Below are positions 29,434 through 39,156 of a DNA stretch of 64,000 bases, in pieces; position 1 is the stretch's first letter; each line of letters opens with the position of its first letter. Source of the stretch: a virus. The notes beneath the pieces were generated by a model, which was not told the origin of the DNA, did no database searches, and saw only the letters and a list, made by a program, of their open reading frames with translations. Made by a program: the position numbers and the translations under genes. The stretch covers positions 25,762-89,761 of IMG/VR virus record IMGVR_UViG_3300032323_001868, one strand, 5' to 3'.

Positions 29434-29880
29434 ATGGCACAAGTATCAATTCCAACGGTAAAGACCAAGTTCGAGACTGGGGACCGCCCAAGTCAGCAAG
29501 ATTACATCGATTTAATCGATACCACTGCGGGACAAGCAACCAACCTTGGCTCTTTCGGTAATAACGAAAACACAATCAGCGATATTACAAACGTAACTGT
29601 TTTTGATAACTTTGATGCAACACAGTGGAGAATGGTGAAGTACATCATCTCCATAGCAAAGACTTCTGCTGGCGATAATAAGTTCTACGCCACAGAGATG
29701 ACCATCCTTGTTGACGGAGAAGATGTTTCTGTCAGCGAGTATGGAACTATAGACACCGATGGGAATATTGGCACCATTAGCGTCTCCAGGGTTAGTAACA
29801 CGGTTGCCCTCACTGTTACACCAGCCCAAGGAATAACCCCTATCACCCTACGTTATGCACGTATTGGGTTGAAGGCTTAA
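29434..29880 (+). CDS. Tail-fibre associated protein, 148 aa
   Basis: MAQVSIPTVKTKFETGDRPS then a beta domain (WRMVKYIISIAKTSAGDNKF...LTVTPAQGITPITLRYARIG) that matches the C-terminus of the next fibre (RSAKFLIKTAYGTHTE...LRVTPVNNDSTITVFG). The shared domain suggests an oligomerisation or distal tip module. More G+C than the sugar island upstream. Confidence 0.65.
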   Translation: MAQVSIPTVKTKFETGDRPSQQDYIDLIDTTAGQATNLGSFGNNENTISDITNVTVFDNFDATQWRMVKYIISIAKTSAGDNKFYATEMTILVDGEDVSVSEYGTIDTDGNIGTISVSRVSNTVALTVTPAQGITPITLRYARIGLKA

Positions 29881-29896
29881 CTAAAGGAGATAAAAA

Positions 29897-32263
29897 ATGG
29901 CAACAGTCAACAAAGACTTTAAAATCAAGCATGGTCTTGTAGTTGAAGGTACAAAAGGTACAATCAACGGTGAAGACATTCTTACAAAAGCAGTAGCAGA
30001 TCAAAATTACATTATTGGTCTTATTGGTGGTTCAGCAACACCAGACGCTGATCCAGACACAGTAGTACTTCGTGATGAAAATGCAGATTTCTCTGCAAAC
30101 ATGATTACTTCAGATCTTACTGGTGATGTTACTGGTCAAGTTTCAGATATTTCAAACCACGATACAGATGATCTTTCAGAAGGTACAACAAACAAGTATT
30201 ACACAGATTCTCGTGTTAAGGATGTTCTTACAGGAGCAACAAAGACAAATATCCAGATTACAAATGTTGCTGGAGAACTTATTATTACCGCTGAAAATGG
30301 CGTAGCAGATTCAGATACAGATGATCTCACAGAAGGTACCACAAACAAGTACTTTACAGATACTCGTGCTAAGGATGCAGTCGCTGCAGCCCTTGGTGAT
30401 GGTATTGAGTATACAAATGGATCTTTTGATGTACAGTTTAGCAATGGTATTACAATTGGTGGCGGTACAGGAAACGAACTTATTGTTGATCGCAATGAAG
30501 TAGACAACTGGTACGAAGCATCAGGTGCAGTATCAACACACAATGACCTTACAACTGGAGTACATGGTGTAACTGGCAATGTTGTTGGTACAACTGATAC
30601 ACAGGATCTCTCAAACAAGCGTTTCATTGATACAGTTTACTTCACAGATGGAGTAACAATTAACAATGAAGCAGAAATCGCTGTTCGTGCAGAAAGCCAT
30701 GACTTTGATGTTCAGGCTAACTACGGAGATCTTCACCTTAAGACAGTAGCAGCAGATTCTGATGTTCAGATTACATCAACATATGGAGATATTCTTCTTA
30801 ATCCAAATGCTGCTGGAGGAAAGAAAGCATACTACGGCTCTGCTTCAGCAGAACATGAGATTGCAACTCACTCATATGTAGACAATGCAATTTCTGGTCT
30901 TGACTGGAAGAATGCAGCACATGTAAAGATTGATTCAAATGTTAACAATCTTTCGGCTGCTGCTGGTACATACGATGGACATACCCTTACAACAGCAGAT
31001 GCTGGACTTAGAGTACTTCTTGTAGGTCAAACAACAGATTCACAAAATGGTATTTATACTATTTCTAATGTTGCAGGAGACGTAGTATTAACTCGTTCAA
31101 CAGATGCCGATGCATTTGGAGAACTTCTTGGTGCAGCAATATACATTGCAGAAGGTACACAGTACGGTGGAACCTCTTGGGTACAAAGCAATGCTTACTT
31201 AACTGATTTCTCAGGACAAAACTGGACACAGTTCTCAGGTCAAGGTTCTGTAACAGCAGGCGACGGAATCACAGTAGATGGTCTTCAAGTTTCAATTGAC
31301 CGTACAACTGTTGATGACTGGTATGAGGCAGCAGGTGCAGTTTCAACTCACTCAGCACTCACAACTGGTGTTCATGGTGTATCTGGTGATGTTGTAGGAA
31401 CTTCTGATTCTCAAACTCTTACAAATAAGTCAATTGATGCTTCAAGCAATACCCTTTCAAATATTGGTAACTCATCACTTACAAACTCATCAATTGATAT
31501 CAATGGATACACAACATCACTTGGTGGTACTGTAGACCTTGATACTGATGATGTTTCTGAGACTGCATCAAACCAGTACTTTACAAACCAAAGAGCGCTT
31601 GATGCAACATCAGCAGCATACGACGCAACTGGTACAGCGCAAAATCTTATTTCTGCACTTAGTACAGATGATATTGAAGAGGGTGCAATTAACGAGTACT
31701 TTACAGATGCTCGTGCAGCCGCTGCAGCAGCAGCACTTTTGACCTCTGCAAATCAGACAAACATCTCAATCACAGGAACAGGTGCAGGACTTACTATCAC
31801 CGCAGAAAACGGTGTAGCAGATTCTGATACTGATGATCTAACAGAAGGTACAAACAACCTATACTTCTCAGATCAGAGAGCAATTGATGCACTTCAGAAT
31901 ACAACACCAGTATTCTCAGCAGTTGATATTGACTCAGTTGCTAAGCAGATTGCAGCAACAGTTTCTGCCCCAACAGGTGGATCACAGATTACTGCTTATG
32001 AGTTTGCAAAGGCAGACTATCGTTCAGCAAAGTTCCTTATAAAGACCGCATACGGGACACATACAGAACTTACAGAAGTTCTTCTTACACTTGATTCATC
32101 TGACAATATTGCAATCACAGAGTATGCAACTATTGGAACAAATGGTTCATCAATGACTGTAACAGCAGACATTTATGGTCCAACAAACAACAATGTAAGA
32201 CTTCGTGTAACACCCGTCAACAATGATTCAACAATCACTGTTTTCGGAACACTACTAGCATAA
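29897..32263 (+). CDS. Long repetitive tail fibre
   Basis: 788 residues. The N-terminal MATVNKDFKIKHGLVVEGTK is shared with the 32281 protein. The shaft has five copies of a DTDDLTEGTTNKYFTD-like repeat and a duplicated block (VDNWYEASGAVSTHNDLTTG versus VDDWYEAAGAVSTHSALTTG), resembling tail fibres of aquatic T4-like and other phages. The C-terminus is the beta domain shared with the 29434 protein. AAAGGAG precedes the ATG. Confidence 0.8.
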   Translation: MATVNKDFKIKHGLVVEGTKGTINGEDILTKAVADQNYIIGLIGGSATPDADPDTVVLRDENADFSANMITSDLTGDVTGQVSDISNHDTDDLSEGTTNKYYTDSRVKDVLTGATKTNIQITNVAGELIITAENGVADSDTDDLTEGTTNKYFTDTRAKDAVAAALGDGIEYTNGSFDVQFSNGITIGGGTGNELIVDRNEVDNWYEASGAVSTHNDLTTGVHGVTGNVVGTTDTQDLSNKRFIDTVYFTDGVTINNEAEIAVRAESHDFDVQANYGDLHLKTVAADSDVQITSTYGDILLNPNAAGGKKAYYGSASAEHEIATHSYVDNAISGLDWKNAAHVKIDSNVNNLSAAAGTYDGHTLTTADAGLRVLLVGQTTDSQNGIYTISNVAGDVVLTRSTDADAFGELLGAAIYIAEGTQYGGTSWVQSNAYLTDFSGQNWTQFSGQGSVTAGDGITVDGLQVSIDRTTVDDWYEAAGAVSTHSALTTGVHGVSGDVVGTSDSQTLTNKSIDASSNTLSNIGNSSLTNSSIDINGYTTSLGGTVDLDTDDVSETASNQYFTNQRALDATSAAYDATGTAQNLISALSTDDIEEGAINEYFTDARAAAAAAALLTSANQTNISITGTGAGLTITAENGVADSDTDDLTEGTNNLYFSDQRAIDALQNTTPVFSAVDIDSVAKQIAATVSAPTGGSQITAYEFAKADYRSAKFLIKTAYGTHTELTEVLLTLDSSDNIAITEYATIGTNGSSMTVTADIYGPTNNNVRLRVTPVNNDSTITVFGTLLA

Positions 32264-32280
32264 TTAACGAGGAGTAAGAG

Positions 32281-32733
32281 ATGGCAACAGTAGACAAAGA
32301 CTTTAAAGTAAAGAATGGATTGGTCGTATCACTCGGCGGTTCATTTGGAGGAACAGTCACTGTTGCCACTCCTACCCTTGGAGATCATGCAGCCACTAAA
32401 GACTATGTAGATGCTCGTCCAGTATCAATACCTGTAGACGATCTACCACCAGTCTCACCATCTAATGGAGACCTATGGTTTGATAGTGTTACCGAAAGAG
32501 TTCATGTTTATTACGCAAGCGAGTGGGTAGCCATTGCTACACTTGCTGACTCAGAAGTTTTGAGGGATCACATTCATGATACTTCAATTGACGGCACAGG
32601 ACTAATAGTAAGTACATTCGTTTCTGGTGGTTCATATGACGAACCAGGAGTGCTTGTAAGTGCTGGAAGTTACAATACTACAACGTGGGAAGCAGTGTGG
32701 GACGGCGGATCGTCAATAGATAATTTTAATTAA
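32281..32733 (+). CDS. Short fibre protein with shared N-terminus
   Basis: 150 residues starting MATVDKDFKVKNGLVVSLGG, the same leader as the 29897 fibre, so both probably attach to the same virion site. A middle LPPVSPSNGDLWFDSVTERV segment is a known fibre beta-motif. C-terminus Gly/Ser-rich. GAGGAG upstream of the ATG. Confidence 0.68.
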   Translation: MATVDKDFKVKNGLVVSLGGSFGGTVTVATPTLGDHAATKDYVDARPVSIPVDDLPPVSPSNGDLWFDSVTERVHVYYASEWVAIATLADSEVLRDHIHDTSIDGTGLIVSTFVSGGSYDEPGVLVSAGSYNTTTWEAVWDGGSSIDNFN

Positions 32734-32738
32734 TTATC

Positions 32739-32747
32739 TGTTATAAT
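32739..32747 (+). promoter_or_regulatory. Extended -10 promoter (TGT-TATAAT)
   Basis: TATAAT 32742-32747; ATG 32778 has GGAGGAG. Confidence 0.6.
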
Positions 32748-32777
32748 ATAGTTACTAATATACGGAGGAGTATATAA

Positions 32778-34928
32778 ATGGCAACAAGAATGCAACAGCG
32801 CAGAGGTACCGAAGCGCAATGGATTTCCACCAATAATGGAAACGGACCAGTACTTAATGCTGGTGAAATTGGTTTTGAAACAGACACCAATAGGTTTAAG
32901 ATTGGTGATGGAGTAAACCACTGGGTAGACCTTAACTACTTTGCTGACTCAGTTGAACTTGGTGGCAGCATCGATGACTATATTCCTCTAACACAAAAGG
33001 GTGCCAACAACGGTGTTGCAGAACTTGACAATACTGGCAAAATTCCTTCATCACAAATCCCAGCACTTGTAGGTTTAGATTCAGAAATTACAACTGCTGT
33101 TAACAATGCAGTTTCTGCATTGGTAGATGGAGCACCAGGCGCACTTAATACACTTAATGAACTTGCAGCAGCACTAAATGATGACGCAAATTTTGCTGCA
33201 ACAGTTGCTACTGCTTTTGGAGACATTGACGCAGCGATTACCCTTATTAATAATAACAAGGCTGAGACTTCTGCTGTTGCAGGATTAGCAGTTGATGCGG
33301 TAGCAGGAGCATTAACCGAAGGTTCAGGAATTGATATTACTCATGATGCTCAAGGGGATATAATTACAATTGATGTTAAATCAACAATTGCAACAAAAAC
33401 CTACTCAGATGATGCGGTATCAACCCATAATCAAGACACCACAAATGTACACGGTATTGATGACACAGCAGTTCTTGTAACATTTAACGGAACACAGACA
33501 ATTGCCAACAAGACTCTTAATGATCCAACAATTGTTGTAGATCCTTCAGGAGCAAATATTTCAATTTCATCAACTGAGTTGGGATATCTTAACGGAGTAA
33601 CATCAAACATTCAAGATCAGTTAGATGATAAAGTATTGTCTGCAGATATTGCAGCAGCAGCACAGGATGCAGTTGGTGGATCTATTGGAACTGGCCTTGC
33701 ATACGATACAAATACGAACATACTTTCTGTAGACCAAACAGCAATTCAAATTCGTGTAGCAAATGTTTCAGATACCGAAATTGGATATCTTAACGGAGTT
33801 ACTTCGGGAATCCAAACACAGTTGGATGCTAAGGCATCAGCAACTAGCCCAACAATTTCATCTTCTTTAACTTTAGATGGCACTGGAGACTTTACAATCT
33901 CAGCAGACGCAAACATTGTTTTTGATGCAGATACAGAGGTATATATTGGTTCTGCAGCATCTGGAAATGAAGTTGCAACAAAGTCATACGTAGACTCAGG
34001 GCTTTCAGATAAACTTGACTCAGCAACTGCAGCAACAACATATGCAGAACTCGATGGAGCAAACTTTACAGGTAACGTAGAAGTTGATGGAAATCTTGTA
34101 GTAGACGGAGACTTTACTGTAAATGGTACAAACTTCTCAGCATCTGCAACAACAATTACAATTGAAGATAACCTTGTACAACTTGCTCACCAAAATTCAG
34201 CAAACACAGTAGACCTTGGTCTTGTAGTTGCTTATAATGATGGTGCAGCAAAGCATGCAGGTATCGTAAGAGACGTATCAGAGGCTAAATGGAAGTTGTT
34301 CAAGGGAGTTTCAACAGAACCTTCAACAGTCGTAGCATTTGGCGAAGGATCGCTTGACGACCTGCAAGTTGCGGGATTTGAAGCATCATCAGCAACTATT
34401 GGAGATGTATCAAATACAGAACTTCAGTACCTCAATGGTGTAACTTCAGCAATTCAGACACAGTTAAATGCTAAGGCACCAACTGCTGACCCAACATTTA
34501 CTGGTACAGTATCTGGTGTAACAAAGGCTCATGTTGGTCTTGGTAACGTAGATAACACATCAGATGCTAACAAGCCAGTATCAACTGCAACACAGACAGC
34601 ACTTGATGCTAAGGCAAACGCACTTGTTACAATCGATCCAGAGACTGCATCATATACTCTAATTCTTTCAAATCGTGAACAAATGGTTGAAATGAATGTC
34701 GGTTCTGCAAATACACTTACAGTTCCTACAAACTCAAGCGTAGCATTCCCAATCGGAACAAGAATCCACGTCGTTCAAACAGGCTCAGGACAAACCACAA
34801 TTACCCCAGCATCTGGAGTAACTGTTAACGGTACACCTGGATTGAAGACAAGAGCACAGTGGTCTGCAGTAACTCTCGTAAAGCGAGGAACAGATACATG
34901 GGTTGCTTTCGGAGACTTGACAGCATAG
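32778..34928 (+). CDS. Tail fibre with Mtd-like N-terminus and phage tail repeats
   Basis: 716 residues. MATRMQQRRGTEAQWISTNN...NAGEIGFETDTNRFKIGDG is the N-terminal fibre domain seen in Mtd- and hyaluronidase-type phage proteins. It is followed by the phage tail repeat LNTLNELAAALNDDANFAAT. Three copies of an ELGYLNGVTSNIQDQLDDK-type unit and KAHVGLGNVDNTSDANKPVS complete a classical fibre shaft; a small beta tip ends the protein. GGAGGAG precedes the ATG. Confidence 0.82.
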   Translation: MATRMQQRRGTEAQWISTNNGNGPVLNAGEIGFETDTNRFKIGDGVNHWVDLNYFADSVELGGSIDDYIPLTQKGANNGVAELDNTGKIPSSQIPALVGLDSEITTAVNNAVSALVDGAPGALNTLNELAAALNDDANFAATVATAFGDIDAAITLINNNKAETSAVAGLAVDAVAGALTEGSGIDITHDAQGDIITIDVKSTIATKTYSDDAVSTHNQDTTNVHGIDDTAVLVTFNGTQTIANKTLNDPTIVVDPSGANISISSTELGYLNGVTSNIQDQLDDKVLSADIAAAAQDAVGGSIGTGLAYDTNTNILSVDQTAIQIRVANVSDTEIGYLNGVTSGIQTQLDAKASATSPTISSSLTLDGTGDFTISADANIVFDADTEVYIGSAASGNEVATKSYVDSGLSDKLDSATAATTYAELDGANFTGNVEVDGNLVVDGDFTVNGTNFSASATTITIEDNLVQLAHQNSANTVDLGLVVAYNDGAAKHAGIVRDVSEAKWKLFKGVSTEPSTVVAFGEGSLDDLQVAGFEASSATIGDVSNTELQYLNGVTSAIQTQLNAKAPTADPTFTGTVSGVTKAHVGLGNVDNTSDANKPVSTATQTALDAKANALVTIDPETASYTLILSNREQMVEMNVGSANTLTVPTNSSVAFPIGTRIHVVQTGSGQTTITPASGVTVNGTPGLKTRAQWSAVTLVKRGTDTWVAFGDLTA

Positions 34929-34949
34929 TACTTAATAAAAACAAAAGCA

Positions 34950-35006
34950 CTTAACCTAAAGTTAAGGTTAAGAAGTTAAAACCCCGCATAACAGTGGGGT
35001 TTTTTC
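34950..35006 (+). terminator. Tandem hairpins with T-run
   Basis: CTTAACC/GGTTAAG (34950-34972) and AACCCC/GGGGTT (about 34978-35001) followed by TTTTTTCTTTT. The second is a good intrinsic terminator closing the fibre region before the RNR gene. Confidence 0.85.
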
Positions 35007-35017
35007 TTTTGAAATCT

Positions 35018-35027
35018 GTGATATACT
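35018..35027 (+). promoter_or_regulatory. Extended -10 promoter of RNR (TGTGA-TATACT)
   Basis: TATACT at 35022-35027; the 60-base leader has a short ACTTTG/CAAAGT hairpin and AAAGG before ATG 35090. I see no cobalamin riboswitch. Confidence 0.6.
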
Positions 35028-35089
35028 TAACACTACTTTGGAAATTGCAAAGTACTCAACTAATTTTTGCTATGAAAGGTAAATAATAA

Positions 35090-37123
35090 ATGTCAGAAAC
35101 CGTATTCTCTTTTCGTCTTTCAGATGAATTTGTAAATAAATATAATAATACTCCAGCCCCATTTGGATTCTCAGATGCGGGGTCTAACTCATTAGGAGAG
35201 ATTACATTTATTCGTACATATTCTCGTGTTAAAGAAGACGGAACTAAGGAACGCTGGCATGAGGTTTGCCGTCGTGTAATCGAGGGTATGTATTCAGTGC
35301 AGAAGAATCATGCTAAGGATAACCGACTACCATGGAATGATAATAAGGCACAGAAATCTGCTCAAGAAGCCTTCCAAAGAATGTTTGAATTAAAGTGGAC
35401 CCCACCAGGTCGTGGTCTCTGGGCATTTGGTACTCCTATGACTATGGAGAAGCGTAACTCTGCTTCCCTTCAAAACTGTGCAATGGTCTCTACTCGTGAC
35501 ATTGATCGTAATGATCCAGGAGCCCTATTTGCATGGGTTATGGATGCTCTTATGCTGGGTATCGGAGTAGGGTTTGACACCCTTGGACAAGACAAGCAGA
35601 TGTCTATTTATGCTCCTACAGAACCAGCCTCAATTTATGAAATCCCAGACACCCGTGAAGGCTGGGTAGAATCTGTTCGTATTTTGATTAACTCATTTTT
35701 ACGTCAGAATCAGCCAATTCAAGAGTTTAACTATGACCTTATCCGTCCTCTAGGAGCCCCTATTAAGGGCTTTGGAGGCGTTGCAAGCGGTCCACAGCCA
35801 CTTATTGATCTCCATACACGCATTCGTAATGTAATCGGTTCTAGAGCAGGAGAAGCCTTAGACAGTCGTGCTATTGTAGATATTGTTAATCTTATTGGTA
35901 CCTGTGTTGTTTCTGGAAATGTTCGTCGTTCTGCTACTCTTGCTTTGGGTACACCAGAAGATGAGGGTTTTATTAATCTTAAGAATCCAGAAGTATTCCC
36001 AGAAAGAAATTCATACGATCCAGAAAAGCCAGGTTGGGCATGGATGAGTAATAACTCAATTGCTGCCGAAGTTGGAACTAAGTATGAAGATTATGTAGAT
36101 TTAATTGCAGACAACGGAGAACCAGGATTTATCTGGCTTGATGTTGCTCGTAATTATGGCCGTCTTGCGGATGCTCCTGATTATAAGGACACTCGAATTA
36201 TGGGCTTCAATCCTTGTGCGGAGCAGCCATTGGAAAGTTACGAATTGTGTACACTTGTAGAAGTGCATCTTAATCGTCATGAATCCAAGGAGGATTTCCT
36301 CAAGACATTGAAGTTTGCTTATCTTTATGGAAAGACTGTAACACTTATGCCAACACATTGGCAGCAGACAAACGGTATTATGCAACGTAATCGTCGTATT
36401 GGTACATCACTTACAGGTATTGCTGCATTTGCTGATGAGCATGGACTTCCAGTTATTCGTGAATGGATGGACGAAGGATATAATACAATTCGTAAATATG
36501 ATCATTCATATTCTGAGTGGCTGTGTGTTCGTGAATCAGTTCGTGTAACAACAGTTAAGCCATCAGGATCTGTGTCACTTCTTTCTGGCGCTACTCCTGG
36601 AGTTCACTGGGGACCTGGCGGAGAGTTTTATCTTCGTGCTATTCGTTTTGGTGACCAAGATCCAATGCTTCATTTGTTTAAAGCAGCAGGGTATAAGATT
36701 GAAGCAGACTTGGTATCAGCCAACACATCTGTAGTATATTTTCCAGTGGCATCAGGACATAAGCGTTCTGAAAAACAAGTTAGCCTATTTGAAAAAATTG
36801 GTTTGGCAGCAACCGCTCAAAAGTACTGGTCAGACAATGGTGTTTCTGTAACACTTTCATTTGACAAGGAAGAAGAAAAGAAGTTTGTTGCTCCAGCACT
36901 GAATATGTACGAGGGACAACTAAAGGCAGTTTCATTCCTTCCAATGGGTAATAAAACATATCCTCAACAGCCATATACAGAAATCACACGAGAAGAATAT
37001 AACTCATATGTAGGAACTATCGGTAAAATTGACTGGTCTGCTATCTATGATGGCAGGGATAACCTTGATGCAGAATCTGAGAAATATTGCTCTACAGATG
37101 CCTGCGAAATCAAGTTATACTAG
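35090..37123 (+). CDS. Class II (adenosylcobalamin-dependent) ribonucleotide reductase
   Basis: 677 residues, monomeric RTPR type. C376 (NPCAE, with E378) is the thiyl-radical cysteine; C130 (LQNCAMVS) and C387 (ELC) are the redox pair. The 11-residue gap between C376 and C387 equals that of C408 and C419 in the Lactobacillus leichmannii enzyme. The C-terminal CSTDAC (C667, C672) is the mobile reducing pair. It makes deoxynucleotides from ribonucleotides using B12, so it needs no oxygen. Unusually placed between tail fibres and the portal. Confidence 0.93.
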   Translation: MSETVFSFRLSDEFVNKYNNTPAPFGFSDAGSNSLGEITFIRTYSRVKEDGTKERWHEVCRRVIEGMYSVQKNHAKDNRLPWNDNKAQKSAQEAFQRMFELKWTPPGRGLWAFGTPMTMEKRNSASLQNCAMVSTRDIDRNDPGALFAWVMDALMLGIGVGFDTLGQDKQMSIYAPTEPASIYEIPDTREGWVESVRILINSFLRQNQPIQEFNYDLIRPLGAPIKGFGGVASGPQPLIDLHTRIRNVIGSRAGEALDSRAIVDIVNLIGTCVVSGNVRRSATLALGTPEDEGFINLKNPEVFPERNSYDPEKPGWAWMSNNSIAAEVGTKYEDYVDLIADNGEPGFIWLDVARNYGRLADAPDYKDTRIMGFNPCAEQPLESYELCTLVEVHLNRHESKEDFLKTLKFAYLYGKTVTLMPTHWQQTNGIMQRNRRIGTSLTGIAAFADEHGLPVIREWMDEGYNTIRKYDHSYSEWLCVRESVRVTTVKPSGSVSLLSGATPGVHWGPGGEFYLRAIRFGDQDPMLHLFKAAGYKIEADLVSANTSVVYFPVASGHKRSEKQVSLFEKIGLAATAQKYWSDNGVSVTLSFDKEEEKKFVAPALNMYEGQLKAVSFLPMGNKTYPQQPYTEITREEYNSYVGTIGKIDWSAIYDGRDNLDAESEKYCSTDACEIKLY

Positions 37124-37128
37124 AGTTA

Positions 37129-37137
37129 TGGTATACT
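37129..37137 (+). promoter_or_regulatory. Extended -10 promoter (TGG-TATACT), leaderless
   Basis: TATACT at 37132-37137; the ATG at 37145 is 7 bases downstream, which favours that start over the ATG at 37139. Confidence 0.6.
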
Positions 37138-37144
37138 GATGGTT

Positions 37145-37531
37145 ATGGATGCTTTAATTAACCCAAAAACTGGTAAACCCCTTGTACAAAATGTGCGTCG
37201 TCAGGTTATTGAAAAGAAATACAACTGGGGTCTATATGTGTACAAGAAATCAAATGGTAAGTGGTTTACCGATGGCGAAGGAAATGTTTTAAATATTGAA
37301 TCCATGAGAGGTGATATTTCAAAAATATCACAACTAAAAGACGCTGCAAAGTATTACGGAGATGCTGGTGACGGTGAGGCTGTATTTGTTCCTGGGCTTA
37401 CAAGAGTTTCAGATGAAGAATATTCTGAGCAGTTAGACAGAATGAATCAAGGACTTATTCCATCTATGAATGACTTAGGCGCATGGCATGCAGCACAACA
37501 AACTCATGATAGGTATGGTAGTGATGAGTAA
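37145..37531 (+). CDS. Hypothetical protein next to portal, 128 aa
   Basis: MDALINPKTGKPLVQNVRRQ then YNWGLYVYKKSNGKWFTDGE, a beta hairpin, and a helical C-terminus (LGAWHAAQQTHDRYGSDE). No recognised domain; in related actinophages a small protein often precedes the portal. Its end overlaps the portal start by 8 bases, so it is part of the head module. Confidence 0.6.
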   Translation: MDALINPKTGKPLVQNVRRQVIEKKYNWGLYVYKKSNGKWFTDGEGNVLNIESMRGDISKISQLKDAAKYYGDAGDGEAVFVPGLTRVSDEEYSEQLDRMNQGLIPSMNDLGAWHAAQQTHDRYGSDE

Positions 37532-39116
37532 CGAATATCCAATTTTTGCAAAATTAAACACACAGGAAAAAGATCCAAATCCTTTTGCTGCTCAAGACCC
37601 ATTTAATAAAAATTGGGAAGATTTAAAAGATCTTGGAGGTATTAATCAAAACTTTAAACGCAGAACAAGTCGTGTTGTTAACAAGGCTGTTGGTGATCCA
37701 GCATACCTAGATGCAGCAAACGCCATGCCATCAGGAGAAGATTCTGCATCAAAGCAGATTAATCCTGGAACCGTATATCGTAATGGATATGGACTGTTTG
37801 ATGTAATTACACCACCATACAATATGTATGAGTTGGCTAACTTTTATGATACATCATTTGCAAACCATGCTGCTATTGATGCCAAGGTAGAAAATATTGT
37901 TGGCCTTGGATATAGATTTGATCTAACAGATACCACTGCTCTTCGTTTTGAAAGTAGTGACGATCAAGAAAAGGTTGCTCGTGCTCGCAAGCGTGTAGAG
38001 CGTATGAAGATTGAACTTCGTGATTGGCTAGAAAGTCTTAACGATGATGATTCTTTTACAAAGATTATGGAAAAAGTTTTTACAGATCTCCAAGCAACAG
38101 GTAATGGATTTATTGAAGTAGGTCGTAATGTTGAGGGGCAGATTGGCTATATTGGACACATTCCAGCAACAACAATTCGTGTTCGTAGACTTCATGATGG
38201 TTTCTTACAGATTATTGGAAACAAGATTGTATACTTTAGAAACTTTGGGGCAACAAATCAAAACCCAGTTACTTCAGATCCAAGACCAAATGAAATTATT
38301 CATATTAAGGAATATTCTCCACTAAACACATTCTATGGAGTTCCAGATATTGTTTCTGCGCTTCCTTCATTAGTCGGAGACCATTTGGCTTCTCAATATA
38401 ATATTGACTACTTTGAAAATAAAGCAGTTCCAAGATACATCATTACTCTTAAGGGTGCACAGTTAAGTGCAGACTCAGAAGATAAGATGTTTAGATTTTT
38501 GCAAACAGGACTAAAGTCTCAGTCACATAGAACACTCTATATCCCACTTCCTGGTGATACAGATCAAAATAAAGTTGAGTTCAAAATGGAGCCAATTGAA
38601 AACGGAATTCAGGATGGTTCTTTTAAAGAGTATCGTAAGCAAAATCGTGATGATATTCTGATTGCACACCAAGTACCTATTTCTAAAATTGGTGGATCTG
38701 AATCTGGTTTGGCTGCTGCTTTATCGCAAGATAGAACATTTAAAGAGCAGGTGGCTCGACCAGCACAGCATCACCTAGAGAAAATTATCAACAAGATTAT
38801 TAAAGAACAGACTGATATTCTTGAGTTGAAGTTTAATGAACTTACACTTACAGATGAAATTGCTCAGGCACAGATTCTTGAGAAGTATGTCAAGACTCAA
38901 ATTATGCTTCCAAACGAGGCTCGTGAGATTCTTGATTTGCCTCAGATAGAGGGTGGGGACAAACCTCTTGAGTTGACGGCAAGAGCAGCAGCAGATGCTA
39001 GAGCAAATACTGCCAATCGCCGTACAAGAGATACAGAAAGAACAAACAATCAATCTGATAGCCCGTCAACCATATCTGGTCGTAATCCCCAGGGTGAGGG
39101 TAGAGCATCTCAATAA
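37524..39116 (+). CDS. Portal protein
   Basis: 530 residues from ATG 37524. NMYELANFYDTSFANHAAID and AKVENIVGLGYRF mark the N-terminal domain of SPP1/PBSX-type portals. EIIHIKEYSPLNTFYGVPDI...YNIDYFENKAVPRYIITLKG is the core, and a long helical and low-complexity C-terminus follows. It forms the dodecameric DNA channel at one capsid vertex. Followed by protease and capsid genes. No terminase lies upstream in the window. Confidence 0.9.
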   Translation: MSNEYPIFAKLNTQEKDPNPFAAQDPFNKNWEDLKDLGGINQNFKRRTSRVVNKAVGDPAYLDAANAMPSGEDSASKQINPGTVYRNGYGLFDVITPPYNMYELANFYDTSFANHAAIDAKVENIVGLGYRFDLTDTTALRFESSDDQEKVARARKRVERMKIELRDWLESLNDDDSFTKIMEKVFTDLQATGNGFIEVGRNVEGQIGYIGHIPATTIRVRRLHDGFLQIIGNKIVYFRNFGATNQNPVTSDPRPNEIIHIKEYSPLNTFYGVPDIVSALPSLVGDHLASQYNIDYFENKAVPRYIITLKGAQLSADSEDKMFRFLQTGLKSQSHRTLYIPLPGDTDQNKVEFKMEPIENGIQDGSFKEYRKQNRDDILIAHQVPISKIGGSESGLAAALSQDRTFKEQVARPAQHHLEKIINKIIKEQTDILELKFNELTLTDEIAQAQILEKYVKTQIMLPNEAREILDLPQIEGGDKPLELTARAAADARANTANRRTRDTERTNNQSDSPSTISGRNPQGEGRASQ

Positions 39117-39138
39117 TTGAGAAAAGCCTATAAACGTT

Positions 39139-39147
39139 TGGTATAAT
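39139..39147 (+). promoter_or_regulatory. Extended -10 promoter (TGG-TATAAT)
   Basis: TATAAT 39142-39147, nine bases before ATG 39157; very short leader. Confidence 0.6.
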
Positions 39148-39156
39148 AGATTCGAT

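Noticed and set aside
32778-34928. Diversity-generating retroelement, suggested by the Mtd-like N-terminus
   Set aside because: No reverse transcriptase, template repeat or C-type-lectin variable region is present; the N-terminal domain is common in ordinary fibres.
35028-35089. Cobalamin riboswitch before the B12-dependent RNR
   Set aside because: The leader is about 60 bases and lacks the B12-box and multi-stem fold; only a 6-bp hairpin is visible.
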